DNA from: Pseudanabaena sp. SR411
GTDB lineage: Bacteria; Cyanobacteriota; Cyanobacteriia; Pseudanabaenales; Pseudanabaenaceae
Length of the DNA stretch: 42,042 bases
Assembly: GCF_002251945.1 (NCBI RefSeq)
Contig: NZ_NDHW01000245.1
Span: forward strand, 60,241-102,282
Reading direction: 5' to 3'
In this document: in pieces, positions 26,448-35,672 of the stretch
How the letters are laid out: every line of letters starts with the position of its first letter
Numbering within the stretch: the stretch's first letter is position 1
Notes under the pieces: model-generated
Database searches by the model: none
Seen by the model: the letters and a program-made list of their open reading frames with translations, nothing else
What the model was told of the DNA's origin: nothing
Program-made: the position numbers and the translations under genes

Positions 26448-27465
26448 CATCAAGTTTAATGCGGGGATCGACAGCTTTAAGCAATAGGTCGCCAATGAGA
26501 TTACCGACTACTAACATCAAAGTTCCTAACATTAGTCCTGCCATGACCAGATTCGTGTCTTTTTCTTTGGTTGCGTCTAGCAATAACTTGCCTAAGCCTG
26601 GCCAGCTAAAAAAGAATTCTGTAATAAATGCTCCACCTAGTAATCCCCCAAACTCAAATCCTAACAATGTAATTAGAGGATTGATGGCATTGCGGAGAGC
26701 ATGGACATAGATCACCTTGTTCTCAGGTAGTCCCTTCGCACGGGCTGTTTTGATGTAGTCTTGCCGCAATACATCTAGCAAACTACCGCGCATAATCCTT
26801 TGTAATCCTGCAAAACTAACCACTGTCAAAGTTAAGATGGGCAAGATCATGTGATGGCTGATATCGAGGAATTTCCCAAAGGGTGAGAGATCGGTAAAAT
26901 CAATACTAGTCATACCACCTACAGGGAACCAGCCTGTATTTTGCGCCAACATCAACAATAAGATTGCCAATACAAAGCTAGGAAAACCTTGCGTTGCATA
27001 ACTTACTATTTGGATCAGGCGATCGCTCCAAGTATTTTGTTTAACGGCGCTGTAAATACCGAGGGGGATCGCCAAGAACCATGTCGTGAACAAGGAAGCA
27101 AGAGACATCAGCAATGTATTGCCAGCCCGCTCGACTATTAGTGGTGTGACAGGTGCTAAGCCTTGACAACGCACTCCTAAATCACCCCCTAAAGTATTTT
27201 GCAACCACAGAAGATACTGTATGACTTCAGGTTTATCGTAATTCAGTTGCTTTTCTAACTGTTCGATTGTCTTTTTGGGTGTACTAGGGTTGTTTCGGAG
27301 ATCCGAAAAACAATTTCCGGGGGACTTAGTAATTGCGAAAAAGCTTAAAATTGACACGCCTAAAACGACAATAATCGCTTGTCCCAGACGCTTTACCACA
27401 AAACCTGTCGTATCGTTAATGATCAAGCGCCAGAAAGAGCGATTTCCTTGATTTGCAGTTGTCAT
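26437..27465 (-). CDS. Peptide/nickel-type ABC transporter permease (DppB/OppB-like)
   Basis: 342 residues with six hydrophobic helices. N-terminal family segment VVKRLGQAIIVVLGVSILSF, the sixth-region EAA loop (LLDVLRQDYIKTARAKGLPENKVIYVHALRN in order), and GGLLGGAFITEFFFSWPGLGKL are typical of the binding-protein-dependent peptide transporter permease BPD_transp_1. It would pair with a DppC-type permease, two ATPases and a solute-binding protein; none is beside it, which is common in cyanobacteria where these genes are scattered. The substrate is unknown. Confidence 0.9.
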   Translation of the reverse strand: MTTANQGNRSFWRLIINDTTGFVVKRLGQAIIVVLGVSILSFFAITKSPGNCFSDLRNNPSTPKKTIEQLEKQLNYDKPEVIQYLLWLQNTLGGDLGVRCQGLAPVTPLIVERAGNTLLMSLASLFTTWFLAIPLGIYSAVKQNTWSDRLIQIVSYATQGFPSFVLAILLLMLAQNTGWFPVGGMTSIDFTDLSPFGKFLDISHHMILPILTLTVVSFAGLQRIMRGSLLDVLRQDYIKTARAKGLPENKVIYVHALRNAINPLITLLGFEFGGLLGGAFITEFFFSWPGLGKLLLDATKEKDTNLVMAGLMLGTLMLVVGNLIGDLLLKAVDPRIKLDEMD

Positions 27466-27570
27466 AGCTCAAAGTTGCTTAATCAATTTGGGGCATTTAC
27501 TATGCAGTTATATTAGTCTAAATTCGTGTGCAAGCGTTTAGCTCGTTTACTGATCGCGATCGCAACAAGT

Positions 27571-27688
27571 TATAGCAAAAAACAAAGAGTTATCTAGTAC
27601 AAACTAGAACCCCATCAGATGAGTGGCGGCGCGAAGCGCCGCCACTCATCTGATGGGTTATGCTCTAAGCAAAACCTGCTTTGCTATA
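27571..27688. repeat. TATAGCAATG palindromic element, family 1 copy C
   Basis: Outer ends TATAGCAAA and TTTGCTATA, right-side middle GCTCTAAGCAAAACCTGC matching the other copies, and inner stem CCCATCAGATGAGTGGCGGC with a GCGAAGC core. Confidence 0.65.
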
Positions 27689-27778
27689 TAGCGATCCTAA
27701 ATGAGTTGTAAGATTTGGAGGGTTGTGAGAGTGCGTCCCGAAGGGGCGCACTCTCACAACCCATTTAGGATTGCTATA
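27687..27778. repeat. Second palindromic element abutting copy C
   Basis: Outer arms TATAGCGATCCTAAATG and CATTTAGGATTGCTATA, inner stem GGGTTGTGAGAGTGCG/CGCACTCTCACAACCC. The left side has an extra about 17-base segment. It shares the TATA junction with copy C, suggesting insertion at the end of the first element. Confidence 0.6.
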
Positions 27779-28036
27779 TGCGCGATTTTTTGATCGTTTG
27801 GTAGACAAGCCTTTGATTCTTGTTAATTTAAGCTTTCTGATTATTTACCCTGTATATTTGAGCCAGATTTACCCAGATAATGATGTCAAGTAGCTATATG
27901 CCTTGAACAATGGGCTTAATCCCCTTGCCGTTTTCTGCCGATCACTACAATCTAAAGGTGAAACGTTTTGTTGTAAACTCATAAAATAATCAATAGATCT
28001 TAATATAAACATAGTAAAAACTCTATAGAAGAATCA

Positions 28037-29911
28037 ATGATCCTAGAAACAGCTTGGTTACTTCCTTGCTATGGTTTGCTGGGCGCAGGGCTGACATTAC
28101 CTTGGTCACTAAGGATAATTCGTCGTACTGGACCTCGTCCTGCGGTTTACCTAAATATGTTAATGACAGCCCTTGCCCTAGTGCATAGTTGTTGGCTACT
28201 AACATCAGTTTGGGGGCAACCTGCTCAACAATTTGAATTTATTTGGTTTCAAGCGTTTGATCTAAATATTGCTTGCTCCTTCGAGCTTTCCACGATTAGC
28301 GCTGGTGCATCAGTGATGATCGCCACCATGAGCTTAATTTCACAGGTTTATGGACTAGGTTCACTAGAAACTGACTGGGCGATCGCCAGATTTTGCGCCT
28401 TAATTGGCTTTTTTGAAGCTGCAATTACAGGGATCGCCTTTAGTGACTCCTTGTTTTTTAGCTATGCCTTACTAGAAATGCTGACCCTCTCCACCTATTT
28501 ATTAGTTGGCTTTTGGTATGCACAGCCCCTAGTAGTGACAGCAGCGAGAGATGCTTTTTGGACAAAGCGGGTCGGTGACTTGTTTTTGTTGATGGGTGTA
28601 GTTACCCTCGCCAATCTTACGGATAGTCTGAATTTTTCCGATCTCCGAGCATGGGCAAATGCACCGCAAACGATCGCCTATTTTGCCGAGCATCAACAAT
28701 TTGGTACGTTATTGGGACTAGCGCTGATTGCGGGACCCTTGGGTAAATGCGCTCAGTTTCCATTGCACCTCTGGCTGGACGAAGCAATGGAAGGACCAAA
28801 TCCTGCTTCGATTTTGCGAAATTCGGTAGTTGTGGGCGCAGGAGCCTATGTACTGATTAAATTTCAGCCAGTTTTGTCACTATTCCCTGTAGCGGCAGAG
28901 GTTTCAGTAGTACTTGGAGCAATTACAGCGATCGGTGCATCGTTAGTAGCGATCGCCCAAATCGATATGAAACGCGCTCTATCCCACTCAACTAGCGCCT
29001 ACCTCGGTCTAGTTTTCATCGCTGTGGGGATGCAACAACCTGATCTAGCTTTGGGACTGCTCTTTAGTCATGGCATCAGCAAATCTCTCCTATTCCTAAG
29101 TTCAGGTGCTGTCATGATGTCTACCATGACTCAAGATCTCACGGAAATGGGAGGCATCAAAACGCGAATGCCCGCGACTTTAGTTGCCTTCATTGTGGGA
29201 TCGCTGGGATTAGTAGCCTTAGTTCCCTTTGGAGGATTTTGGACGCTCTTGCGCTGGGAAGAAACTTTTTGGAATAGTGATCCTTGGCTAATTGCGATCG
29301 CCTTATTAGTAAATAGCATTACGGCTTTTGGACTAATGCGATTGTTTGCTATGGTCTTCCTTGGTCCCATCCAACCCAAAACTCGACGTGTCCCCGAAGT
29401 CGCTTGGCAAGTTGCGCTTCCATTAGTCTCATTAACTCTGATTACCTTACTCGTTCCCATATTGCTTCCCTCATGGAAGTTTGTGGATATTGACTTAGAG
29501 ACAGTCGATATTTGGGGTACGGTAGTATTATCTGCTTCAGGTTTAATTGGGTTTGGGGTCGGTGCATACATCTACATCAAGCCCTATTATGCTACGAGTA
29601 CTTCAGTGCCTATGCCCCCAAAATTTGTCCGCAGTTCATGGAAAGCGGTACAGGATTTACTTGCCTACGATCTCTATGTACAGACCATTTATAAATACAC
29701 GGTAGTCTTAATCGTGGGTGGCGGTTCTAAGGTTTTAGCTTGGATTGATCGCTATTTAGTCGATGGTTCCGTCAACTTTTTGGGCTTTGCATCAATCTTT
29801 AGTGGTGAGAGCCTCAAATATACGGTGACAGGGAGATTACAGCAGTATGTGCTGACGATTCTGATTGGTCTAATTTTGATCGGCTTTGCCGCTTTTTATG
29901 GTCTTCATTAA
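28037..29911 (+). CDS. ndhF: NDH-1 complex subunit NdhF (CO2-uptake type likely)
   Basis: 624 residues with about 15 membrane helices, of the antiporter-like NuoL/NdhF family. Seen: the PCYGLLGAGLTLPWS start, EMLTLSTYLLVGFWYAQPLV, TAARDAFWTKRVGDLFLLMG, and the lysine-bearing KCAQFPLHLWLDEAMEGPNP channel segment. The start words and its pairing with ndhD fit the NdhF3/NdhF4 variants that form CO2-hydrating NDH-1 complexes in thylakoids rather than respiratory NdhF1. No cupA or cupB gene follows, which is closer to the NdhF4 arrangement known in Synechocystis, but the sub-type is not settled. A terminator-like palindrome lies between it and ndhD. Confidence 0.85.
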   Translation: MILETAWLLPCYGLLGAGLTLPWSLRIIRRTGPRPAVYLNMLMTALALVHSCWLLTSVWGQPAQQFEFIWFQAFDLNIACSFELSTISAGASVMIATMSLISQVYGLGSLETDWAIARFCALIGFFEAAITGIAFSDSLFFSYALLEMLTLSTYLLVGFWYAQPLVVTAARDAFWTKRVGDLFLLMGVVTLANLTDSLNFSDLRAWANAPQTIAYFAEHQQFGTLLGLALIAGPLGKCAQFPLHLWLDEAMEGPNPASILRNSVVVGAGAYVLIKFQPVLSLFPVAAEVSVVLGAITAIGASLVAIAQIDMKRALSHSTSAYLGLVFIAVGMQQPDLALGLLFSHGISKSLLFLSSGAVMMSTMTQDLTEMGGIKTRMPATLVAFIVGSLGLVALVPFGGFWTLLRWEETFWNSDPWLIAIALLVNSITAFGLMRLFAMVFLGPIQPKTRRVPEVAWQVALPLVSLTLITLLVPILLPSWKFVDIDLETVDIWGTVVLSASGLIGFGVGAYIYIKPYYATSTSVPMPPKFVRSSWKAVQDLLAYDLYVQTIYKYTVVLIVGGGSKVLAWIDRYLVDGSVNFLGFASIFSGESLKYTVTGRLQQYVLTILIGLILIGFAAFYGLH

Positions 29912-29944
29912 ACGCTCAGCGCCTTAGGCGCTGAGCGTTTAATG
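29906..29944 (+). terminator. Palindrome overlapping the end of ndhF
   Basis: Perfect 18-bp stem CATTAAACGCTCAGCGCC with TTA loop. The left arm contains the last His codon and TAA stop of ndhF. It lies between ndhF and ndhD, so it may cause partial termination. Confidence 0.65.
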
Positions 29945-29971
29945 TTTTTAATTATTATTTTTTAATCAAAC

Positions 29972-31495
29972 ATGCTTAGTACATTAGTTTGGGTTCCGAT
30001 CGCAGGGGCGCTGCTGATCGTTTTATTGGGAGCATTCCTCGACTTCCAACAGTTACGCCGAATATCACTGGGAATTGCGATCGCCACATTTGGCTGGTCA
30101 ATCTTCTTACTCACTAAATTTGATATTAGTCTTGCCTCCATCCAATTAAGTGAATCCTTTGCTTGGTTAGATCCAATAGGACTTACCTATCGACTTGGTG
30201 TAGATGGTCTATCTTTTCCCCTAGTTCTACTCAATGGATTACTGCTGATTATCGCTATCTATATCAGCTATGACATCCAAAGACCTCGCCTCTATTTCCC
30301 ATTAATATTACTACTCGGAGGCGGCGTAAATGGAGCTTTTCTTGCTCAAAACCTACTCTTGTTTTTCCTTCTCTTTGAAGTCGAACTAATTCCTCTCTAT
30401 CTCTTGATTGCAATTTGGGGAGGCGAAAAACGCGGCTATGCGGCAACCAAATTTTTGATTTACACTGCTATCTCAGGTGTACTTATTTTAGCGGCTTTCT
30501 TTGGCATGGCAGTTTTTGGTAGTGGTGATGCAGCTACCTTTACCTTTAACTATCAAGACTTACATCTCGAAGGTGTATCGAAAACCACCAAAGGAATTTT
30601 ACTTCTGCTTCTACTCCTAGGCTTCGGCATCAAAATTCCGATTGTGCCATTACATACATGGCTACCCGATGCTCACGTTGAAGCCTCAACTCCAGTTTCC
30701 ACCTTACTTGCAGGAGTTCTGCTCAAACTAGGAACCTATGGTCTATTGCGCTTTGGACTAGGTTTATTACCCGATGCATGGCAAGCGATCGCCCCATTTT
30801 TAGCTGTTTGGGCAGTGGTCAGCGTCATTTATGGATGTCTCACCGCAATCACCCAAACTGATATGAAAAAAATGGTAGCCTATAGCTCTGTTGGACATAT
30901 GGGTTATATTCTCTTAGCCTTAGCTGCTGCTACACCCCTTTCTCTGGTAGGCGCAACCTTCCAAATGATCAGTCATGGTTTGATTTCGGCACTGTTATTT
31001 ATTTTGGTAGGGATCGTTTACAAAAAAACGGGAACTCGCAATATTAACTCTCTCAATGGATTACTCAATCCTGAACGTGGCTTACCGATTACAGGATCAC
31101 TGATGATCTTGGCGGCGATGGCAAGTGCAGGGACACCAGGGATGATTGGATTTATTGCTGAGTTTGTGATTTTTCGCAGTAGTTTTGCGGTTTTTCCTGT
31201 GCAGACACTGCTCTGCATGATTGGTACTGGTTTAACGGCTGTTTATTTTCTAATCATGATTGATCGCGTATTTTTCGGCCGTCTTGCGGTTGAGAAAATT
31301 GCGAATAAACCACCAATTAGTAATTTTCCCTTTGCGAAATGGCAAGAAAAATTTCCTGCGATCGCCCTTGCTCTAATCATCGTTTTCTTTGGACTAATTC
31401 CTAGCTTTGCCACAAAAATAATCGAGAGTTCAGCCGATGCGATCGCTCCAAATCACACGAAACCAAGTCAAATTGCTTTAGTACAATCAATATGA
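29972..31495 (+). CDS. ndhD: NDH-1 complex subunit NdhD
   Basis: 507 residues with about 14 membrane helices, NuoM/NdhD type. Seen: LTYRLGVDGLSFPLVLLNGL, FFLLFEVELIPLYLLIAIWG (Glu of the proton channel), KIPIVPLHTWLPDAHVEAST, and KMVAYSSVGHMGY. It lies 60 bases after ndhF on the same strand and is probably co-transcribed. The pair encodes the distal proton-pumping arm of a specific NDH-1 variant. The stop codon sits inside a perfect palindrome. Confidence 0.88.
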   Translation: MLSTLVWVPIAGALLIVLLGAFLDFQQLRRISLGIAIATFGWSIFLLTKFDISLASIQLSESFAWLDPIGLTYRLGVDGLSFPLVLLNGLLLIIAIYISYDIQRPRLYFPLILLLGGGVNGAFLAQNLLLFFLLFEVELIPLYLLIAIWGGEKRGYAATKFLIYTAISGVLILAAFFGMAVFGSGDAATFTFNYQDLHLEGVSKTTKGILLLLLLLGFGIKIPIVPLHTWLPDAHVEASTPVSTLLAGVLLKLGTYGLLRFGLGLLPDAWQAIAPFLAVWAVVSVIYGCLTAITQTDMKKMVAYSSVGHMGYILLALAAATPLSLVGATFQMISHGLISALLFILVGIVYKKTGTRNINSLNGLLNPERGLPITGSLMILAAMASAGTPGMIGFIAEFVIFRSSFAVFPVQTLLCMIGTGLTAVYFLIMIDRVFFGRLAVEKIANKPPISNFPFAKWQEKFPAIALALIIVFFGLIPSFATKIIESSADAIAPNHTKPSQIALVQSI

Positions 31496-31537
31496 TTTTC
31501 GATAAAGATTGCTTTGCAATCTTTATCGAAAATCATA
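31491..31537 (+). terminator. Palindromic terminator overlapping the end of ndhD
   Basis: Perfect 22-bp stem TATGATTTTCGATAAAGATT-GC with TTT loop. The left arm contains the end of the last sense codon and the TGA stop. Confidence 0.7.
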
Positions 31538-31623
31538 ATTTCAAAATCTCTTTGTATACTTTAATGTAACGATTTACTTGCAATTCTAATTGATATTCAG
31601 AAAGTACAATCCCTCGAAAATTT

Positions 31624-32415
31624 CTACTTATTACTTTCTGTTAATGACTCACAAGATTTAGTTTTTTCATACCAGCTTATGAACATTTGAATATTTTGTT
31701 GGGCAATCAATGACTGGGCTTCTCGTAAATATTCTTCGGGTAAATCCCACCACTTAATAATTTGTAGTTTTTGAATTAATTCTTGTGAAAATCTAAAACG
31801 AATTAATTTGGCGGGGACTCCTCCAACGATCGCATAATCAGGTACATTCTTTACAACTACAGCTCCCACTCCTACAATCGCTCCATTTCCAATTGTTACA
31901 CCGTCTTTAATAAACACTCTTGCACCTAGCCAAACATCATGCCCAATAGTAATTTTTTTTCTTTCTTCAAATAGGTTGATATTAGAAAAAGATGTGCCAC
32001 ATTGTTTTAGTGTTGAAAAGAATACGGGACTAGTACTCACGAAATCTGTAGGATGCTCCCCATAACCTATAAGACACTCTGGACCAATGGAACAAAAACT
32101 GCCAAAAGTTACTTGTGATGCAATTGTACGACTAGAAATATAACTAAATCTACCTATAATAACTTCATGTAAAATCACGTTGTCATAAATTGTGACATTG
32201 TTAGATATCTGAGAAGAACAAATGCTACAAGAAGATAAAATAGCTACATTATTTTCTATGTCAGAGTTGCGGATATTGCTGTTGCTTTTTATAGTAAATC
32301 CTTGTTCGATTTTACTGTTTTTATCAATGCTACTCCCAAACCCTATAGATGCTTTGGGATACTTAAACTTAAAGATATAAAATTTAATTATTTTTTTAAG
32401 ATGACCTAGTAGCAT
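31624..32415 (-). CDS. Left-handed beta-helix O-acetyltransferase (CatB/Vat-like)
   Basis: 263 residues. Repeated hexapeptide motifs (for example IKSNSNIRNSDIENNVAI and VFIKDGVTIGNGAIVGVGAV) make a beta-helix. The family's looped region IGYGEHPTDFVSTSPVFFS and the acetyl-CoA site residues in GHDVWLGARVFIKDGV, then PDYAIVGGVPAKLIRF, are typical of CatB-type xenobiotic or sugar O-acetyltransferases; EHP supplies the catalytic His. The C-terminal WWDLPEEYL helix completes the fold. As the last gene of the surface-sugar locus it probably decorates a glycan. The acceptor is unknown. Confidence 0.75.
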   Translation of the reverse strand: MLLGHLKKIIKFYIFKFKYPKASIGFGSSIDKNSKIEQGFTIKSNSNIRNSDIENNVAILSSCSICSSQISNNVTIYDNVILHEVIIGRFSYISSRTIASQVTFGSFCSIGPECLIGYGEHPTDFVSTSPVFFSTLKQCGTSFSNINLFEERKKITIGHDVWLGARVFIKDGVTIGNGAIVGVGAVVVKNVPDYAIVGGVPAKLIRFRFSQELIQKLQIIKWWDLPEEYLREAQSLIAQQNIQMFISWYEKTKSCESLTESNK

Positions 32416-32432
32416 CGTAATCCCACCGAATT

Positions 32433-33347
32433 TTAGTCAAGATTTTTAGATAGAACTGATTCTAAAGTGACTCTTGGAAAAACATCAAGCATTCCTCCTT
32501 GAGTTGCATTAAAGATTTGGCAACCTTTGGTTTGAGCATATTGTTTCATCAATCTGTATTGCTTCCACCGAAAATAGTATTCTTCAAACCAACGCTCAGT
32601 AGTAAATGAGCTTAAATGTTCGGCATCACTAATACCTTCTTCTTCTTTATAAAAATGATGATTTGTAACACGACTAGTATCATTTAAGTAGTCGTGATCG
32701 CATCCTATTAAATAGATTTCTTTGCACCCCATATATATAGCAACTTGAATAGCAGAATAAATAACTGTTCTAACACTAAATGGACTTTTATCAATTTCCC
32801 AAACCTCGCTATTTAAATAACTTGACTCGTCTAAAGATTTATTCAGAGAGTAGTTAACAAAATATTGATTGTTGTTTTTATATTCAGGATAATTTTCAAG
32901 GAATCTGTAATTTGAATAAATGTATGGAGCATAACCTAAAAAATAGGTTACGTCATCTGTATAAGATTGTTTAAAACCGTCAAATACTTTATTTAAATCA
33001 TTAAAATTAAAGGGATGATGACTTGGTGCAAGAATGTGGTATTTGGGTGAAATGGTTTTAATGTCTTTATGAAGAAAAAATTGACTTACAGCAATACTAA
33101 GCTCACTTCTAAGACCTGTGAGGTCTTGAGCTTTTATCGATGGTCCTGTTGCAAGAATAAAACACCTTTCTCCATGGTGGATGTTCTTAAATTTTGAATT
33201 TACTTTTGACAACTTTTTTACAAAAGCTTTTTCTACATTAAAATCATTATTTCTAAATTGATTCGAGTACATTGATAAAAGAATGTCCTTAATGCCATTT
33301 GGCAACGTCCAGTATATTAAAGACTTGATTGTTGACTTTAAGTTCAT
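32433..33347 (-). CDS. DUF115/MptE-like protein of the surface-sugar locus
   Basis: 304 residues, AT-rich. The nucleotide-sugar-like motif FILATGPSIKAQDL and the late stretch AIQVAIYMGCKEIYLIGCDHDY are shared with DUF115 (MptE-like) proteins and distantly resemble GT42 sialyltransferases, whose motifs sit in the same order. Next to neuB and neuA, a role in transferring a nonulosonic acid or linking it to a carrier is attractive but unproven. It starts 21 bases downstream of the neuB-fusion stop. It contains no membrane segment. Confidence 0.6.
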   Translation of the reverse strand: MNLKSTIKSLIYWTLPNGIKDILLSMYSNQFRNNDFNVEKAFVKKLSKVNSKFKNIHHGERCFILATGPSIKAQDLTGLRSELSIAVSQFFLHKDIKTISPKYHILAPSHHPFNFNDLNKVFDGFKQSYTDDVTYFLGYAPYIYSNYRFLENYPEYKNNNQYFVNYSLNKSLDESSYLNSEVWEIDKSPFSVRTVIYSAIQVAIYMGCKEIYLIGCDHDYLNDTSRVTNHHFYKEEEGISDAEHLSSFTTERWFEEYYFRWKQYRLMKQYAQTKGCQIFNATQGGMLDVFPRVTLESVLSKNLD

Positions 33348-33368
33348 AGATCTTTAGTTAATTAGAGT

Positions 33369-35615
33369 TTAAAAATTCTTCCCTAATCTTTCTAAGGCGA
33401 TCCAAAATCCTTCGCCTTCATTCTTATGCCCTTGCCAAACTTCTGGAATAAAAGAAGATTGAGGAGAATATCTTTCAAGATACTCCGAGAGAGAGGGAAA
33501 GTCAATTTCACCCTCACCAATTTGTAATCCTTCACCATCAATATCTTTCGCATCAGCAATATGTAGATGAGCAGTATATAGCCCTACTCGTTTAATAAAT
33601 TCTTTAAATGACAATTTGTGATAAGTACAAGCCAATTTGGAATGAGAGATGTCTAAGCAAACACGATAGTTATACCTACGACAAAAATCTGCAATGTCTT
33701 GCGGATCAACGAAAAGATTGTGATTTCTTTGTCCACCGAAATGCCAAGGGAAAGGAGGCATGGTTTGAGGAATAATCTCGACTCCGTCCTTATCTAGCTG
33801 AGATAGACTCTCATAAAGTGTGTTGTATAGCTGTTCACGCTGTGACAATGATAATAAAGTATCACTTGTAAATCCACCAACATTGGTAATAATGTAGGGG
33901 CGATTTGACCTTCCAAAGAAATTTTTTAATTGTCGAGTAACGCTGATTACTTTTTGTAATTCTTTTATGGAACGTTGTCTGTAATTAGGATCTTGAGAGG
34001 ATAGATCTAATAAATGATCACCTGCAAATAATTCTGGAGCATGTACAACTAAATCTAGATCGTAAACCTGATCCATGTATTGCTCAATATCGACTTCTAG
34101 ATCTTTATAACTAAGATGAAACTCTAGTAAATCAGGATTGGATTTTGACAATAAATTCTTAAAGTCATGGTAACGCACAGGAATTCCCCAAGGACGATTG
34201 AAGTGATAGGATCGGGGCTGTACTTTGTCTGTATCCAAGTCACTAGGATAGAAAAAGTCTCCTACCTTGAGTGATCGTCTAGAGCGTTTACCAATCAATT
34301 CTATCTTACGATTAGGTTGTAAACCTTTACCTGGACTCTTGACTTCGATCATTGCCTCAGTAATGGTTTGTCCAGATTCTAGATCGCAGTTAATCACTAA
34401 ACTCTTTGCTAAAATCTCTCTATTCATTAACTCACCTTGACTGAGGTATCGCACACCAGTTGAACCTAGAGACTGTTCAACTTGACGGATTCCCTCGACC
34501 ATCTGCCGAAACTCATCTGGCAACAAACTAACTTTATGATCGTTACCTTCCATGTTTTTGTCTAGAGTGAAGTGTTTTTCGATTACTTTAGCTCCCTTAG
34601 CTATGGCAGCAATCGCCACATAAATGCCGCGTTCATGTCCAGAATAACCAACAGGGCAATCCCCAAGTTCTTTAAGATGGTCTATGTAGTTGAGATTTAC
34701 ATCTTTGAATGGTGCTGGATAGGTAGAGTTACAATGGAGTAAAACATACATCGCACCCAATCGCTTAAGCAATGCCACTGCATTAATAATCTCTGATTCA
34801 GTAGACATACCTGTTGAGCAAATTAATGGTTTTCCAGTTTTAGCTAAAGCGGTGAGTAAGTCATAGTTGGTTAAGTCTGCTGAGGCAACTTTGTAAGCCT
34901 GCATCCCATATCGCTCTAATTGAGACAAACTTTCGATATCCCAAGGAGTACAAAGTGGTAAAATTCCCTTTGTATGACAGTAATCAAAAGCTGCGAACAT
35001 TTCATCAGGACTTAACTGGAATCGACTTAGTAAATCTAGAGTATATTGTGAACCTAAATCTTCACTAGCATCATTAGCATTTCCTGCGTTCTGATATAGT
35101 GACTTAAGATCACGCATTTGAAACTTTGCACTGTCTGCACCTACTATCACTGCTTGATCAATTAATTTTTTAGCAAGTTGTAAACTACCATTGTGATTAT
35201 TACCAATTTCGGCAATAACAAAAGTTGGTGAGTTAGCATCAATAATAAAATTTCCAATACGAATATCATCTAGTTTCTGGCGAGCGACTCCAACTAAATG
35301 AAGATTTTTGTCAAGAATAGGAATAAATTCAATTTTGTTGGAAAAGTAAGTTTGAATTTTTTCTGGCTCTTCATCATAACTAGCAAATTTAAAGTTTTTG
35401 TTAGAGATTTTGGAGACTGGCTGATTCAGATTAATAGAGTCCTGTGTAACTAGCCAACGGCGAAAGTCTCCATCTGTAAGCACACCTTCTAAAACACCTG
35501 TTTCACTTACTGAAAAAATAATTCGGCTTTTATTATCACTGATCTTTCTAAGTGCTACGACAATATCATCTTCAGCAAAAACAATGTATTTAGAAAGATT
35601 CTTATCGATAATCAT
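33369..35615 (-). CDS. neuB: CBS-NeuB-SAF-TIM-barrel fusion, nonulosonic acid synthase
   Basis: 748 residues in four parts. Residues 1-120: CBS-pair-like (GVLEGVLTDGDFRRWL ... LVGVARQKL). 128-385: NeuB TIM barrel (FVIAEIGNNHNGSLQLAKKL, LPLCTPWDIESL, YKVASADLTNYDLL, VGYSGHERGI, VIEKHFTLDKNMEGNDH). 400-460: SAF/antifreeze-like domain closing the active site. 475-748: xylose-isomerase-like barrel with metal-ligand candidates (VVHAPELF, CLDISHSKLA, LHIADAKDIDGEG, IPEVWQGH). The NeuB part condenses phosphoenolpyruvate with a six-carbon sugar to make sialic, legionaminic or related nine-carbon acids; which one is not told. The isomerase part suggests it also handles the precursor sugar. Confidence 0.82.
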   Translation of the reverse strand: MIIDKNLSKYIVFAEDDIVVALRKISDNKSRIIFSVSETGVLEGVLTDGDFRRWLVTQDSINLNQPVSKISNKNFKFASYDEEPEKIQTYFSNKIEFIPILDKNLHLVGVARQKLDDIRIGNFIIDANSPTFVIAEIGNNHNGSLQLAKKLIDQAVIVGADSAKFQMRDLKSLYQNAGNANDASEDLGSQYTLDLLSRFQLSPDEMFAAFDYCHTKGILPLCTPWDIESLSQLERYGMQAYKVASADLTNYDLLTALAKTGKPLICSTGMSTESEIINAVALLKRLGAMYVLLHCNSTYPAPFKDVNLNYIDHLKELGDCPVGYSGHERGIYVAIAAIAKGAKVIEKHFTLDKNMEGNDHKVSLLPDEFRQMVEGIRQVEQSLGSTGVRYLSQGELMNREILAKSLVINCDLESGQTITEAMIEVKSPGKGLQPNRKIELIGKRSRRSLKVGDFFYPSDLDTDKVQPRSYHFNRPWGIPVRYHDFKNLLSKSNPDLLEFHLSYKDLEVDIEQYMDQVYDLDLVVHAPELFAGDHLLDLSSQDPNYRQRSIKELQKVISVTRQLKNFFGRSNRPYIITNVGGFTSDTLLSLSQREQLYNTLYESLSQLDKDGVEIIPQTMPPFPWHFGGQRNHNLFVDPQDIADFCRRYNYRVCLDISHSKLACTYHKLSFKEFIKRVGLYTAHLHIADAKDIDGEGLQIGEGEIDFPSLSEYLERYSPQSSFIPEVWQGHKNEGEGFWIALERLGKNF

Positions 35616-35672
35616 ATAATTATAGTCTCTGTAACTTATTGAATATTTATGAATTCTTTATTACTTTATTAA

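Larger units (their letters stand above)
27466..28036. other. Intergenic region upstream of ndhF with two adjacent palindromic elements
   Basis: 570 bases with no gene. Two elements occupy 27571-27778. The remaining about 250 bases before ndhF should contain its promoter and leader, but no element or binding site could be assigned with confidence. Confidence 0.45.
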
